Shown here: piece by piece, positions 1-6,477 of the stretch
How the letters are laid out: every line of letters begins with the position of its first letter
Position numbering within the stretch: the first letter of the stretch is position 1
IMG/VR virus record: IMGVR_UViG_3300025853_000014
Span: 1-37,433 of that record
DNA length: 37,433 nt
Direction: 5' to 3' (one strand)
DNA from: a virus
Position numbers and translations under genes: made by a program
The notes under the pieces: generated by a model
Databases searched by the model: none
The model's input: the letters and a program-made list of their open reading frames with translations, nothing else
What the model was told of the DNA's origin: nothing

Positions 1-127
1 TAGTGGACGGGATGACCCCGCAAGAGGTAGCGGATTTGATTGAAGAGCTTATCTCGCAAGGCAAAATGAAGGAAGGTGGTTTAGGTCGGTACAACACATT
101 TACTCATTATGATATTCGAGGATATAA
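1..127. repeat. Terminal direct repeat, left copy
   Basis: These 127 bases are identical to the last 127 bases of the window (37307-37433). The M15 peptidase frame continues without interruption from the right copy into the left copy and then to its stop, so the two ends join into a circle. A repeat of exactly 127 bases is what a de Bruijn assembler using a word size of 127 leaves on a closed contig. I read it as an assembly overlap, not as a physical terminal repeat of the virion DNA. Confidence 0.93.
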
Positions 128-140
128 TGCTAGGTGGTAA
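3..140 (+). CDS. M15-family peptidase endolysin, C-terminal part
   Basis: This is the end of the gene that begins at 37075; in the circular genome the two pieces give one protein of 123 residues. The part here contains the last zinc-ligand region: a GGLGRYNTFTHYDIRG stretch with the third ligand His113. The partner piece carries SGYRH and SQHLYACAADI with His69 and Asp76. This order is that of the phage Peptidase_M15_3 group, small zinc peptidases that cut peptide cross-links of peptidoglycan. The stop codon is at 138-140, and a small reading frame starts inside the end of this gene at 127. Confidence 0.9.
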   Translation: MDGMTPQEVADLIEELISQGKMKEGGLGRYNTFTHYDIRGYNARW

Positions 141-231
141 TTACTTTACCATAGATACAGAGGACGGGTATATTTACAATTACTGTAACGTAATGTTTCC
201 CGATGCAACGATGACTTATGTTGGATACTAA
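127..231 (+). CDS. Small hypothetical protein, 34 aa
   Basis: An ATG at 127 overlaps the last 14 bases of the peptidase gene and opens a frame of 34 codons ending in TAA at 229-231. The peptide begins MLGGNYFTIDTEDGYIYNY and is rich in Tyr, Thr and Asp, with no signal peptide or membrane segment. The overlap is typical of translationally coupled phage genes. I do not recognise the family. It may be a non-coding gap before the HNH gene. Confidence 0.35.
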   Translation: MLGGNYFTIDTEDGYIYNYCNVMFPDATMTYVGY

Positions 232-249
232 TTCAATAGGCTGAAATAA

Positions 250-813
250 ATGAAGGTTAGTAAGTCTATTTTTTTAGAAAATGTTGGGGCTGTTGATATA
301 TCAATAGATATGTCAGAGTTTGAATATTGGGCGAACGTGCCTAGAACTTTTGGCAAAGTCCAAGTAAGCAACATGGGCAATGTGAGGAGGTATTCTAATG
401 GGGGTTACATACCAGCTCAAAGAACTAAAACGCCATACGGCTATTGGTCTATCGCTATCAATGGGCAACACAGATTAGTGCACAGGCTAGTCGCACAGGC
501 TTTTCTACCAAACCCGCACAATAAGCCATATATAAACCACATAGATGGCGTTAGGGATAATGCTTCATTGGAGAACTTGGAATGGTGCACACAACAAGAA
601 AATATGGCTCATGCAATAGGGAATAAGAAATGGGATGCCTCCATGAACGGCAAAAAAATTGTTTGCATGACCAAAGACTATCAAAAGGTGGCTATATTTA
701 ACACTCAAATAGAGGCTGCCAAATTGATGGAGTGCGCTCAATCGAGCATTAGCGCGGCAATAAAAAGGGGGACTAATTGTTTAGGATTCAAATGGGACTT
801 CGTAGTATTATAG
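250..813 (+). CDS. NUMOD4/HNH homing-type endonuclease
   Basis: A 187-residue protein with the layout of a free-standing phage homing endonuclease. A NUMOD4-like DNA-binding segment lies at about residues 22-60 (VSNMGNVRR). The HNH_3 nuclease core is at about 70-120, with VHRLVAQAF, then INHIDG, then NLEWCTQQEN, so the catalytic His97 and the metal-binding Asn and His residues are present. A NUMOD1-like helix-turn-helix follows at about 149-181 (EAAKLM, SISAAIKRG, GFKW). It sits between the endolysin and the spanin-like gene, and its last 22 bases overlap the start of the latter. Such genes are usually mobile and dispensable; whether this one cuts an intron-less homologous site is inference. 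Confidence 0.88.
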   Translation: MKVSKSIFLENVGAVDISIDMSEFEYWANVPRTFGKVQVSNMGNVRRYSNGGYIPAQRTKTPYGYWSIAINGQHRLVHRLVAQAFLPNPHNKPYINHIDGVRDNASLENLEWCTQQENMAHAIGNKKWDASMNGKKIVCMTKDYQKVAIFNTQIEAAKLMECAQSSISAAIKRGTNCLGFKWDFVVL

Positions 814-1268
814 ACTATAAAATAGGTCTTTCCGCGATATTTATTATATCGACTATATTCTCCTCGTGTAGCTACGAGAAGAGGATGACACGCAGAATGG
901 ATAGGCTTTGTACAAAGTATCCACCACTCTGCCAAATGGAGTCTCATTCGATAGACACTATCTACAAGATCAGATTCACCCCAAGACTAGACACGGTGGC
1001 AGTAACTCGTTACTTGCACGACACCATTGAGGTCACTAATGGGGATGCTACAGCTAGGGTAATCATCCGACAAGACACAATAGAGAACAAGGATACGGTT
1101 CTGATTACACTTACTCAGAAGCCGGACACGCTGATTCAGATACGTGAGAAGACGGTAATAAAGTATAAGACTAGAAAGACTAAATGGTGGATGTGGGTAT
1201 TGCTCACGCTACTATCTATAAGAGTGTTCAAATGGACTATACAAAAACTCATAGTACTCCTAGAATAA
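792..1268 (+). CDS. Probable unimolecular spanin (u-spanin) lipoprotein
   Basis: A 158-residue protein with two ends that fit a u-spanin, the phage product that links outer and inner membranes and disrupts the outer membrane at the last step of lysis. Residues 1-26 form a lipoprotein signal: Arg4 and Lys10, a hydrophobic run, then IFSSC with Cys26 as the lipidation site. Residues 132-147 (WWMWVLLTLLSIRVF) form a C-terminal membrane segment followed by a basic, hydrophobic tail. The middle, about 100 residues, is rich in beta-branched residues and should lie in the periplasm. I chose the ATG at 792 because it gives a proper signal peptide; a TTG at 777 would add five residues. Position just after the endolysin supports a lysis role. 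The same sequence pattern could also be an ordinary membrane-anchored lipoprotein. Confidence 0.6.
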   Translation: MGLRSIIDYKIGLSAIFIISTIFSSCSYEKRMTRRMDRLCTKYPPLCQMESHSIDTIYKIRFTPRLDTVAVTRYLHDTIEVTNGDATARVIIRQDTIENKDTVLITLTQKPDTLIQIREKTVIKYKTRKTKWWMWVLLTLLSIRVFKWTIQKLIVLLE

Positions 1269-1972
1269 GGCTGAAACCGCACGAGTACGAAGCTGTGCTA
1301 GAGATGCGCGGCAAGAACGGGAGAGCTGTACTAGCTATTGGGGATCTTCACGAACCTTTCTGCTTGGACGAGTACCTGGACTTCAACATTGAACTAGCCA
1401 ACAAGTACAATATCACCGATGTAGTTTTTATGGGAGATGTGATTGACAACCACTACTCATCTTACCACGAGACTGATCCTGACGGGATGGGTGCTGGGAA
1501 TGAGCTAGAGTTAGCGCAGGAGAGAATAGAGCGTTGGCATAAGGCGTTCCCCGAAGCTACTGTCATTATCGGAAACCACGACAGGATGATTATGCGTAAG
1601 GCGTTCACAGGTGGTATACCAAGGGCGTGGATACGGGACTACAAAGAGGTACTTAACACTCCTAAGTGGGAGTTCGTAGAGCATAAGACGATTGACGATG
1701 TGTTGTACGTTCATGGTGACGGTGGGGGTAAGGCGATAGCACGAGCAAGAAAGAATATGCAGACTACCGTATGTGGACATTGGCACACAGAGGTGTACAC
1801 GCAGTATGTGGTAGGGGCAAGATTTAAAGTATTCGGTATGCAGGTCGGGTGTGGCATTGACAAGGATAGCTACGCCATGGCGTATGCCAAACATTATGGG
1901 AAACCTGCAATAGGAAGTGGGGTAATACTGGAAGACGGGACTCTACCGATAAACGTAATGATGGATCTATGA
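1232..1972 (+). CDS. Calcineurin-like metallophosphoesterase
   Basis: A 246-residue protein with all the metal-binding motifs of the Metallophos family in order: GDLH (37-40), GDVID (68-72), GNHD (114-117), HGD (161-163) and GHWH (182-185). These enzymes use two metal ions to cleave phosphoester bonds; the substrate in phages is usually unknown and may be nucleic acid or nucleotides. I chose the ATG at 1232, which overlaps the spanin-like gene by 37 bases; a frame extension to 1184 exists but has no support. It is coupled to the next gene by an ATGA overlap at 1969-1972. Confidence 0.87.
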   Translation: MDYTKTHSTPRIRLKPHEYEAVLEMRGKNGRAVLAIGDLHEPFCLDEYLDFNIELANKYNITDVVFMGDVIDNHYSSYHETDPDGMGAGNELELAQERIERWHKAFPEATVIIGNHDRMIMRKAFTGGIPRAWIRDYKEVLNTPKWEFVEHKTIDDVLYVHGDGGGKAIARARKNMQTTVCGHWHTEVYTQYVVGARFKVFGMQVGCGIDKDSYAMAYAKHYGKPAIGSGVILEDGTLPINVMMDL

Positions 1973-2232
1973 TAATCAAGATACCTATACTATTGGAGAG
2001 GGTTGGAGACTTGGCTGATTTGGGGCTTGTAGAGCAGCAATACGGGCTATTAAACATAGATGACGTATCGTATGTAGTTCCGCAGGATAGTGGGGCTGTT
2101 ATATTCATAAAGTCCGGTATGTTGACAGATGAAGAGGTTGAGGCTGATATGAGTCATTGCCACATTCACACCACGTTGACGGTGGAAGAGCTGTATGAGA
2201 GAATGAAATCGGGTTTCCTGACAAACAACTGA
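1969..2232 (+). CDS. Hypothetical protein, 87 aa
   Basis: Starts in an ATGA overlap with the phosphoesterase gene, so the two are probably co-translated. The protein is acidic, with a hydrophobic N-terminal strand (IIKIPILLERVGDL) and a C-terminal helix, and has no signal peptide. I do not recognise the family. Its stop codon at 2230-2232 lies inside the operator-like site 2219-2234 that precedes the replication operon. Confidence 0.7.
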   Translation: MIIKIPILLERVGDLADLGLVEQQYGLLNIDDVSYVVPQDSGAVIFIKSGMLTDEEVEADMSHCHIHTTLTVEELYERMKSGFLTNN

Positions 2233-2234
2233 CA
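2219..2234 (+). promoter_or_regulatory. Operator-like direct repeat TGACA-N6-TGACA
   Basis: Two TGACA half-sites start 11 bases apart (2219 and 2230), at the end of the 87-residue gene and about 30 bases upstream of a promoter-like box for the replication operon. The same pattern recurs at eight other places, nearly all at gene ends or promoters. One turn of helix between half-sites suggests side-by-side binding of two protein dimers on the same DNA face. Confidence 0.55.
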
Positions 2235-2241
2235 TTTATTA

Positions 2242-2273
2242 TTTGGTAGTCTCGTTCTTTTGGCATTACTTTG
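2242..2273 (+). promoter_or_regulatory. Candidate promoter of the replication operon
   Basis: TTTGG at 2242-2246 resembles the Bacteroidota -33 element and TTACTTTG at 2266-2273 resembles the -7 element TAnnTTTG with one mismatch. The first gene starts at 2279, so the leader would be almost absent. The operator-like site 2219-2234 is directly upstream. The match is imperfect, so this is a tentative call. Confidence 0.4.
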
Positions 2274-2278
2274 CCTCT

Positions 2279-2578
2279 ATGAAAACGAGATACTATTACG
2301 ATGAAGACCTGTATAACCTTTACATTGTAGAGGAAGACGGGCAAACGAGTGCTATTGACGTTGAGGTATTTTGGCGTTGGGTGTGCGAGAATGACTACAA
2401 CACAATAACCTTTACCGAGGATAGTTTAAATCACACAGGGGAGCATGTGCAAAGGGAGTATGACTACACATACGACAACTATCACGAGTTCCTGACAGAG
2501 ATTGCAGACAAAGAACTGATTGACCGCTACATTGCGGAAGAAAAACCACAGACAATATCATTATTAGAAATACTATGA
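2279..2578 (+). CDS. Hypothetical acidic protein, 99 aa
   Basis: First gene of the replication operon. The protein is strongly acidic and Tyr-rich (RYYYDEDLYNLYIVEEDG at the N-terminus) with no membrane segment. I chose the ATG at 2279; an upstream TTG at 2243 would fall in the promoter region. It ends in an ATGA overlap with the OB-fold gene at 2575. I do not recognise it. Acidic small early proteins in phages sometimes act as inhibitors by mimicking DNA, but nothing here shows that directly. Confidence 0.65.
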   Translation: MKTRYYYDEDLYNLYIVEEDGQTSAIDVEVFWRWVCENDYNTITFTEDSLNHTGEHVQREYDYTYDNYHEFLTEIADKELIDRYIAEEKPQTISLLEIL

Positions 2579-3051
2579 AAATCACAAAAGCAGAAAATGC
2601 GGGTACATTTGAGTACCAAGGAGACACGTTCTACAAGCAAAAGGTAGAACTATCTGACGGCACATCGGGAGAGGTGAATGCTAAGTCAGAAGGGAAATGG
2701 AAAGTCGGTGACGAGGTTGAGGTCAAGTCCAGGAAGGATACTCAGTACGGCACACGACTCAGTTTAGGTAAGCCTAACAACTTTGGCAGTCAGGGTGGTG
2801 GCAAGAAAGGAGCTATGTCCGGTTACGCACTATCTTGGGCAAAGAAAGCTGTCATTGCTGGGAAGGTAGAACTTGCAAACATTGAAGAGTTCGCCAAGGA
2901 GCTGATGGGTCACGCAAAGTCTATCGGAGACAATGGGTCGGTTGTGGTGAGTTATGCTAACGACTTGTTCTGTGACGGATTCTTCACTCGTGAGCAAATC
3001 CTGGATGCTGCAAAAAGGTTTGATGACATCACTAAAAGGCTAGACTCATGA
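2575..3051 (+). CDS. Putative OB-fold single-stranded DNA-binding protein
   Basis: A 158-residue protein. Residues 1-65 read like a small OB fold: alternating strands around TFEYQGDTFYKQKVELSDG, SGEVNAKS, WKVGDEVEV and SRLSLGKP-like segments, followed by a Gly-rich linker (GSQGGGKKG). The C-terminal half is helical. Proteins of this kind in phage replication operons are usually single-stranded DNA-binding proteins. Position just ahead of the RecA/DnaB-like ATPase supports that. There is no classical acidic SSB tail, so the call rests on fold-like pattern and context. Confidence 0.5.
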   Translation: MKITKAENAGTFEYQGDTFYKQKVELSDGTSGEVNAKSEGKWKVGDEVEVKSRKDTQYGTRLSLGKPNNFGSQGGGKKGAMSGYALSWAKKAVIAGKVELANIEEFAKELMGHAKSIGDNGSVVVSYANDLFCDGFFTREQILDAAKRFDDITKRLDS

Positions 3052-3365
3052 TTGAGTTAGTGTATTACCAGCAGGAATACCCTACTAAGGAAACATTGAC
3101 GGGGTGGTGTTACGAAAAACGCGACTACATCATCCCATCTATGAAGAACTTTAGGGTAACGGAGCAAGGAGAGCTTATACCAAAGCTAACCCGGCAAGAA
3201 CGATTTGCTTTGATCTACAACCCTAACCAAAAGAACACGTTTAAGCAGAACATACAGCGACCTGTATATGATGTAAAGTACACAGGAATCACAATGACTT
3301 GGAAGGAGTTTGTAGCAAAGTATGATATCACGGCAAAAGAACTAAACGCGGAGTGGAGTGAGTAA
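3048..3365 (+). CDS. Hypothetical protein, 105 aa
   Basis: Overlaps the OB-fold gene by four bases (ATGA) and the ATPase gene by eight, so it is translationally coupled on both sides. The protein is basic and aromatic-rich with a C-terminal helix (MTWKEFVAKYDITAKELNAEW). I do not recognise it. Its place between a DNA-binding protein and a helicase-like ATPase suggests an accessory replication role, but that is inference only. Confidence 0.65.
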   Translation: MIELVYYQQEYPTKETLTGWCYEKRDYIIPSMKNFRVTEQGELIPKLTRQERFALIYNPNQKNTFKQNIQRPVYDVKYTGITMTWKEFVAKYDITAKELNAEWSE

Positions 3366-4269
3366 AGACCTAGAGTTCGTACATAAGTATCGCAGAGGCG
3401 AGATTAAACTAGGAGAGACTTGGGGTTCTGAGATTATCGACAAGTGGTGGTTATATAAGCAGAACTTTACTGTCCTATTGGGGAACTCAGGATCGGGTAA
3501 GACTACTTTGATAACCTATATGTGCCTATTGCAGTCTATACGGCAAGGCAAAAAAACCTTGGTATGGAGTAGTGAGAATTCTCGACTTGAACTCATAGTG
3601 ATGTGTGTGAACGCTATCCTGGATGCTGACCTAAGACATATCCCGGCAGAACAAGTGAGTGATGCTTATGATAAAGTGAACGAGTATATGGATTTTGTGG
3701 AGTCTCACACACCTACGTCTGTCTATGGTATTATGGCAGCAGCCGATAAGAGGCTCACAGAGGACTACCACGCCATTATAATTGATCCGTGGAGTAGTTT
3801 AAAGAAAGACACAGAGAAGGGCAAATACAAGAGCAGCTACGACTACAATTACGATGCTCTGACGGATCTCAGGCAATGGAGAGACAATAAGGGAGTTGCG
3901 TTGTATCTTTGTGTACATCCGAACACAGATGCCAAGAGGCGAAGACACAAGGAAGATCATCAGTACGCTGACCAAGTATCTCCACCGAATGCTGCGGATG
4001 TAGAGCATGGTGGAATGTTTGAGAACAGGGCGGATGACATGATTGTCGTGCATAGGTACAAGCAGGATGCGAATGATTGGAATATCACTAAGATATGGAC
4101 GGCAAAGATCAAGTCACACATGACCGGAGGCAAAGAGAACCCTATCGAGATACCTATTGAGGGTACGTTTGATGGGAAGAGGTTTCACTTCGGAGGTGTA
4201 GATATTTTACAACGGGCAATAAATGACAAATGGAGCAATGACATCGGAGAAGAAATTACAGCATATTGA
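3358..4269 (+). CDS. RecA/DnaB-like replication ATPase
   Basis: A 303-residue protein with a Walker A motif GNSGSGKT at 42-49, a Walker B strand HAIIIDP at 138-144 and a downstream strand VALYLCVHPNTDAKR that fits the RecA-type sensor region. The pattern is that of single-domain RecA-like/AAA_25 or DnaB C-terminal ATPases common in phage replication modules, where they act as helicase or helicase-like motor. It lacks an N-terminal DnaB domain and no primase is encoded nearby, so the phage would depend on host primase and polymerase. The start is a GTG overlapping the preceding gene. Confidence 0.78.
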   Translation: MSKDLEFVHKYRRGEIKLGETWGSEIIDKWWLYKQNFTVLLGNSGSGKTTLITYMCLLQSIRQGKKTLVWSSENSRLELIVMCVNAILDADLRHIPAEQVSDAYDKVNEYMDFVESHTPTSVYGIMAAADKRLTEDYHAIIIDPWSSLKKDTEKGKYKSSYDYNYDALTDLRQWRDNKGVALYLCVHPNTDAKRRRHKEDHQYADQVSPPNAADVEHGGMFENRADDMIVVHRYKQDANDWNITKIWTAKIKSHMTGGKENPIEIPIEGTFDGKRFHFGGVDILQRAINDKWSNDIGEEITAY

Positions 4270-4399
4270 CAAGTACATAAATGACAGGATCTACAAGTTA
4301 TACCACTCAGAAGGGGATAGTAGCTATGCTCGTATGGGAGAGATAACCATGATTAAGAACTTTATCAGAGAACTAGATGAGAGTATTAATAGCTTGTGA
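4238..4399 (+). CDS. Small hypothetical protein, 53 aa
   Basis: An ATG at 4238 opens a 53-codon frame ending at TGA 4397-4399. It overlaps the end of the ATPase gene by 32 bases and the start of the methylase-like gene by 23, and fills what would otherwise be a gap of about 105 bases in a tightly packed operon. The peptide is helical and charged (KLQHIDKYINDRIYKLYH, then MGEITMIKNFIRELDESINSL). No known family. Confidence 0.5.
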   Translation: MTSEKKLQHIDKYINDRIYKLYHSEGDSSYARMGEITMIKNFIRELDESINSL

Positions 4400-4967
4400 G
4401 GAAAGCCAAGAGGTTTGTAAGCGTTTTCGTGAGAAGGGTCACGAGGCTTATAGTTGCGACATCCAAGAGTGTAGCGGCGGACACCCTGAGTGGCATATAT
4501 GTGGGGATGTTTTAGAGCAGCTTGATAAAGGTTGGGATATGATGATAGCGTTCCCGCCATGCACACACCTTGCTGTAAGTGGCGCGAGGTGGTTTAAGGA
4601 GAAGCAAAAAGATGGCAGACAACAACAGGGGGTAGATTTTTTTATGAGCTTAGTTAATTGCTCAATACCAAGAAAGGCAATAGAGAATCCGATTGGGATT
4701 ATGTCTAAAAAGTATAGGAAGCCCGATCAAATAATACAGCCGTATGAGTTTGGCGATCCGTCAAGGAAGGCTACTTGCTTATGGTTGGAGTGGTTGCCAA
4801 AGCTAGTGCCCACAAAAATTGTTGAGCCTGACCTATATACTTGCAGTAATGGCAAAACATTTAGCAGGGATTATATGGTATCTTTGTCGGCAGGGGATGA
4901 TCGTGGTAAACTTCGGAGCAAGACATACCCAGGCATAGCACAAGCAATGGCAGATCAATGGGCATGA
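4377..4967 (+). CDS. C5-cytosine methylase-like phage protein
   Basis: A 196-residue protein with a Rossmann-like N-terminus (MRVLIACEESQEV), an acidic strand end (YSCDIQE), and FPPCTHLAVSG at 59-69, which matches the Pro-Cys active-site loop of C5-cytosine DNA methyltransferases. A second conserved stretch is ENPIG with QPYEFGDPSRKATCLW. Short proteins of this kind are common in phages and are annotated as DNA methylase-like; they lack the long target-recognition domain of full enzymes. It may modify phage DNA or bind nucleotides; activity is not shown by sequence alone. Confidence 0.72.
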   Translation: MRVLIACEESQEVCKRFREKGHEAYSCDIQECSGGHPEWHICGDVLEQLDKGWDMMIAFPPCTHLAVSGARWFKEKQKDGRQQQGVDFFMSLVNCSIPRKAIENPIGIMSKKYRKPDQIIQPYEFGDPSRKATCLWLEWLPKLVPTKIVEPDLYTCSNGKTFSRDYMVSLSAGDDRGKLRSKTYPGIAQAMADQWA

Positions 4968-5299
4968 GAGAGCCATTTGACCCGGAACTATTTGACTTGG
5001 GCGAGTTCGAGTTCGACCCATACAAAGTCCTCTTGGATGCAAAGCTAACGCTTGAGTCTATGGTGGAGGTGCATGAGAAACGTGTACGCAAAGGCTTAGA
5101 TGTGGGAGATATGAACAGCAAGTTGAGCAAGATGATGGACTTGTATAACTGTTGCACCCGTCTGATTGGGGAAAGAGAAACCATCGCAAATTACATGAGG
5201 ATTCACAAGCTGAATCTACTAGAAGCAAAAGAAATAACGAATGAATACTATGATAAAAAAGAGCAGAAAATACGAGTGGGTGCTGAGAGCAGCGAATGA
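4964..5299 (+). CDS. Hypothetical protein, 111 aa
   Basis: Starts in an ATGA overlap with the methylase-like gene (a second ATG lies two codons upstream). The N-terminus is acidic (REPFDPELFDLGEFEFDPYK), followed by a long helical region with heptad-like spacing, so it may be a coiled-coil dimer. Its 3' end overlaps the DnaA-like gene by 59 bases. No family recognised. Confidence 0.65.
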   Translation: MREPFDPELFDLGEFEFDPYKVLLDAKLTLESMVEVHEKRVRKGLDVGDMNSKLSKMMDLYNCCTRLIGERETIANYMRIHKLNLLEAKEITNEYYDKKEQKIRVGAESSE

Positions 5300-5627
5300 G
5301 TTTTACGGGTTTGACATCTCTCAGAGATGCCGCAATAGACATTATGTGTACGCGAGACGTATGGTGATGGCATTCATAAAAGAATTTGACACCACTAGCC
5401 AATGGATTCAGATTGGTGGGTTATTCGGTGTAGACCACTCTACCGTCATCCATAACGTACGAATCCACGAGAGCGATATTGACCTGGCAAAGACGATGAT
5501 TGCGTATCAACCCTATTTAACAGAGTATATCCGATTAAAGGATTATCTTTACAAAGCAGATCCACTCACAGATACAAAACCTCTATTCTCTCCTGAGAAC
5601 CTAAAAGGATATGAGTGGTGGATTTAA
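5241..5627 (+). CDS. DnaA domain IV-like DNA-binding protein
   Basis: A 128-residue protein whose central part matches the DNA-binding domain IV of the bacterial initiator DnaA: FGFDISQRCRNRHYVYARR, then IGGLFGVDHSTVIHNVR at 58-74. DHSTVIHNVR corresponds to the DnaA signature loop and helix that reads the DnaA box. The ATPase domain of DnaA is absent. In this operon, next to a RecA/DnaB-like ATPase, it is a good candidate for the protein that recognises the phage origin or recruits host factors to it. It could also be a regulator. Confidence 0.75.
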   Translation: MNTMIKKSRKYEWVLRAANEFYGFDISQRCRNRHYVYARRMVMAFIKEFDTTSQWIQIGGLFGVDHSTVIHNVRIHESDIDLAKTMIAYQPYLTEYIRLKDYLYKADPLTDTKPLFSPENLKGYEWWI

Positions 5628-5639
5628 CCACAGACGGCT

Positions 5640-5951
5640 GTGAGAGGACGGATAAGGGACTTTCTACACAAAAAGGTATCAACCTACTACAACGTGAGGA
5701 AACACACTAAAATATACTTCTCCTACTTTGGGTATGATGAGAGTGATTTTATACCTTGTGAGTGTTGCTCCAGGAGGGCGGTGGATATTCACCACATAGA
5801 TGCGAGAGGTATGGGTGGCGGCAAAGATGCGGATGTAATTGAAAACCTAATGGCGGTATGCAGATTGTGTCACGAAAAATACGGAGACAAAAAGGAGTAC
5901 AAGGAATTTCTAAAACGTATTCACTCCCAAAAAATTCATAGGGGTAACTAA
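5640..5951 (+). CDS. HNH nuclease, zinc-binding type
   Basis: A 103-residue protein with CECC at 40-43, DIHHID at 49-54, ENLMAVCRLCH at 68-78: two Cys pairs for zinc and the His-Asn-His core of an HNH nuclease. It starts at GTG 5640, the only reasonable start since a stop lies just upstream in frame. It closes the replication operon. Short HNH proteins here may process recombination or packaging intermediates. Its last codons (KIHRG) fall in the first copy of a 27-base tandem repeat. Confidence 0.8.
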   Translation: MRGRIRDFLHKKVSTYYNVRKHTKIYFSYFGYDESDFIPCECCSRRAVDIHHIDARGMGGGKDADVIENLMAVCRLCHEKYGDKKEYKEFLKRIHSQKIHRGN

Positions 5952-6009
5952 ACCCAAAAAATCTATAGGGGGTACTTTAATTAAAAAATTCATAGGGGGT
6001 CAGCAGCCC
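5929..6009 (+). repeat. Three tandem 27-base repeats ending in the terminator
   Basis: Copies begin at 5929, 5956 and 5983; each starts AAAAAATTCATAGGGGG or a close variant. The first copy overlaps the end of the HNH gene and encodes KIHRGN; the next two, read in the same frame, would encode KIYRG and KIHRG but are separated by stop codons. The third copy supplies the left arm of the terminator hairpin. Confidence 0.85.
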
Positions 6010-6017
6010 CCTTTTTT
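5995..6017 (+). terminator. Rho-independent terminator after the replication operon
   Basis: GGGGG (5995-5999), a seven-base loop, CCCCC (6007-6011), then six T. This is a strong intrinsic terminator and separates the replication operon from the next promoter at 6119-6152. Confidence 0.9.
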
Positions 6018-6027
6018 CGTTGCCTGG

Positions 6028-6143
6028 TGTCGAAATGGTGTCACCTATTTTTGATCCTGTCCAGGTTGTCTGCAATTATTTATTGCCTCATTTCGTGACA
6101 TAAATATGACAATTTTTTTTGTGGTGGTGTCAATATGATGTCG
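6028..6143. promoter_or_regulatory. Cluster of three operator-like direct repeats
   Basis: Three copies of the 5-N6-5 pattern lie within 116 bases: 6028-6043 (TGTCG-N6-TGTCA), 6096-6111 (TGACA-N6-TGACA, opposite orientation) and 6128-6143 (TGTCA-N6-TGTCG). The last one lies inside the spacer between the -33 and -7 boxes of the promoter 6119-6152, so a bound protein would block or remodel that promoter. This is the densest cluster in the genome. Further GTC-containing words lie between the sites, so the region may be a control point or, less likely, an iteron-type origin. Confidence 0.6.
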
Positions 6144-6152
6144 TTATCTTTG
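6119..6152 (+). promoter_or_regulatory. Bacteroidota-type promoter of the 6172-7590 operon
   Basis: TTG at 6119-6121 and TATCTTTG at 6145-6152 match the -33 TTG and -7 TAnnTTTG elements of the Bacteroidota housekeeping sigma factor, with a 23-base spacer. Expected transcript start is near 6158, about 14 bases before the first gene. Confidence 0.7.
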
Positions 6153-6171
6153 TGCTAACAAAATGACAAAC

Positions 6172-6279
6172 ATGAAAAAAGAAACATTTACAATTTATGG
6201 AGCTTTACTAGGTTTAGCCCTTATCATTGGAACGTGTATAGCGTTCTATTTTTACAACATTCAAAACATGCCACAATGA
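6172..6279 (+). CDS. Tiny membrane protein, 35 aa
   Basis: ATG at 6172 opens 35 codons with one hydrophobic segment (IYGALLGLALIIGTCIAFYFY) after a Lys-rich N-terminus. It ends in an ATGA overlap with the next gene. It directly follows a strong promoter, so it is the first product of this operon. Function unknown; tiny early membrane proteins in phages may alter host membrane processes or block superinfection. Confidence 0.65.
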   Translation: MKKETFTIYGALLGLALIIGTCIAFYFYNIQNMPQ

Positions 6280-6473
6280 AAGATCTACTAAAAGAATACG
6301 CGGAACGATATTATTACCACGTTGAACATATGAGTAAATACGAATATTCAGATCGAATGTATTTTTTCCACGACGGCGCCGCAATGATCGCAAAACATGC
6401 ATACGACCGCCTTAACTGGAAATTAGTAGCAACCGGACAAGTCAAAACATTTGCTCCACCACTAACAAAATAA
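6276..6473 (+). CDS. Hypothetical protein, 65 aa
   Basis: Starts in the ATGA overlap with the preceding tiny membrane protein. The protein is soluble and aromatic-rich (KEYAERYYYHVEHMSKYEYSD at one end, then FFHDGAAMIAKHAYDRLNWKL). No known family. It precedes the GP88-like gene by four bases, so the three are one transcript. Confidence 0.65.
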   Translation: MKDLLKEYAERYYYHVEHMSKYEYSDRMYFFHDGAAMIAKHAYDRLNWKLVATGQVKTFAPPLTK

Positions 6474-6477
6474 CAAC

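Noticed and set aside
1-127. Terminal repeat as a biological direct terminal repeat or as an att site
   Set aside because: Length of exactly 127 equals a common assembler word size and it lies in the middle of a gene. No integrase is present.
2122-2150. TTGACA with a TGATAT 17 bases downstream, like the late promoters
   Set aside because: It lies inside a gene, lacks the CAC spacer end seen in all six sites, and no start codon follows at the expected distance. Taken as chance.
5926-6009. Repeats as a CRISPR array
   Set aside because: The units are directly tandem with no unique spacers of constant length, and no cas gene is present.
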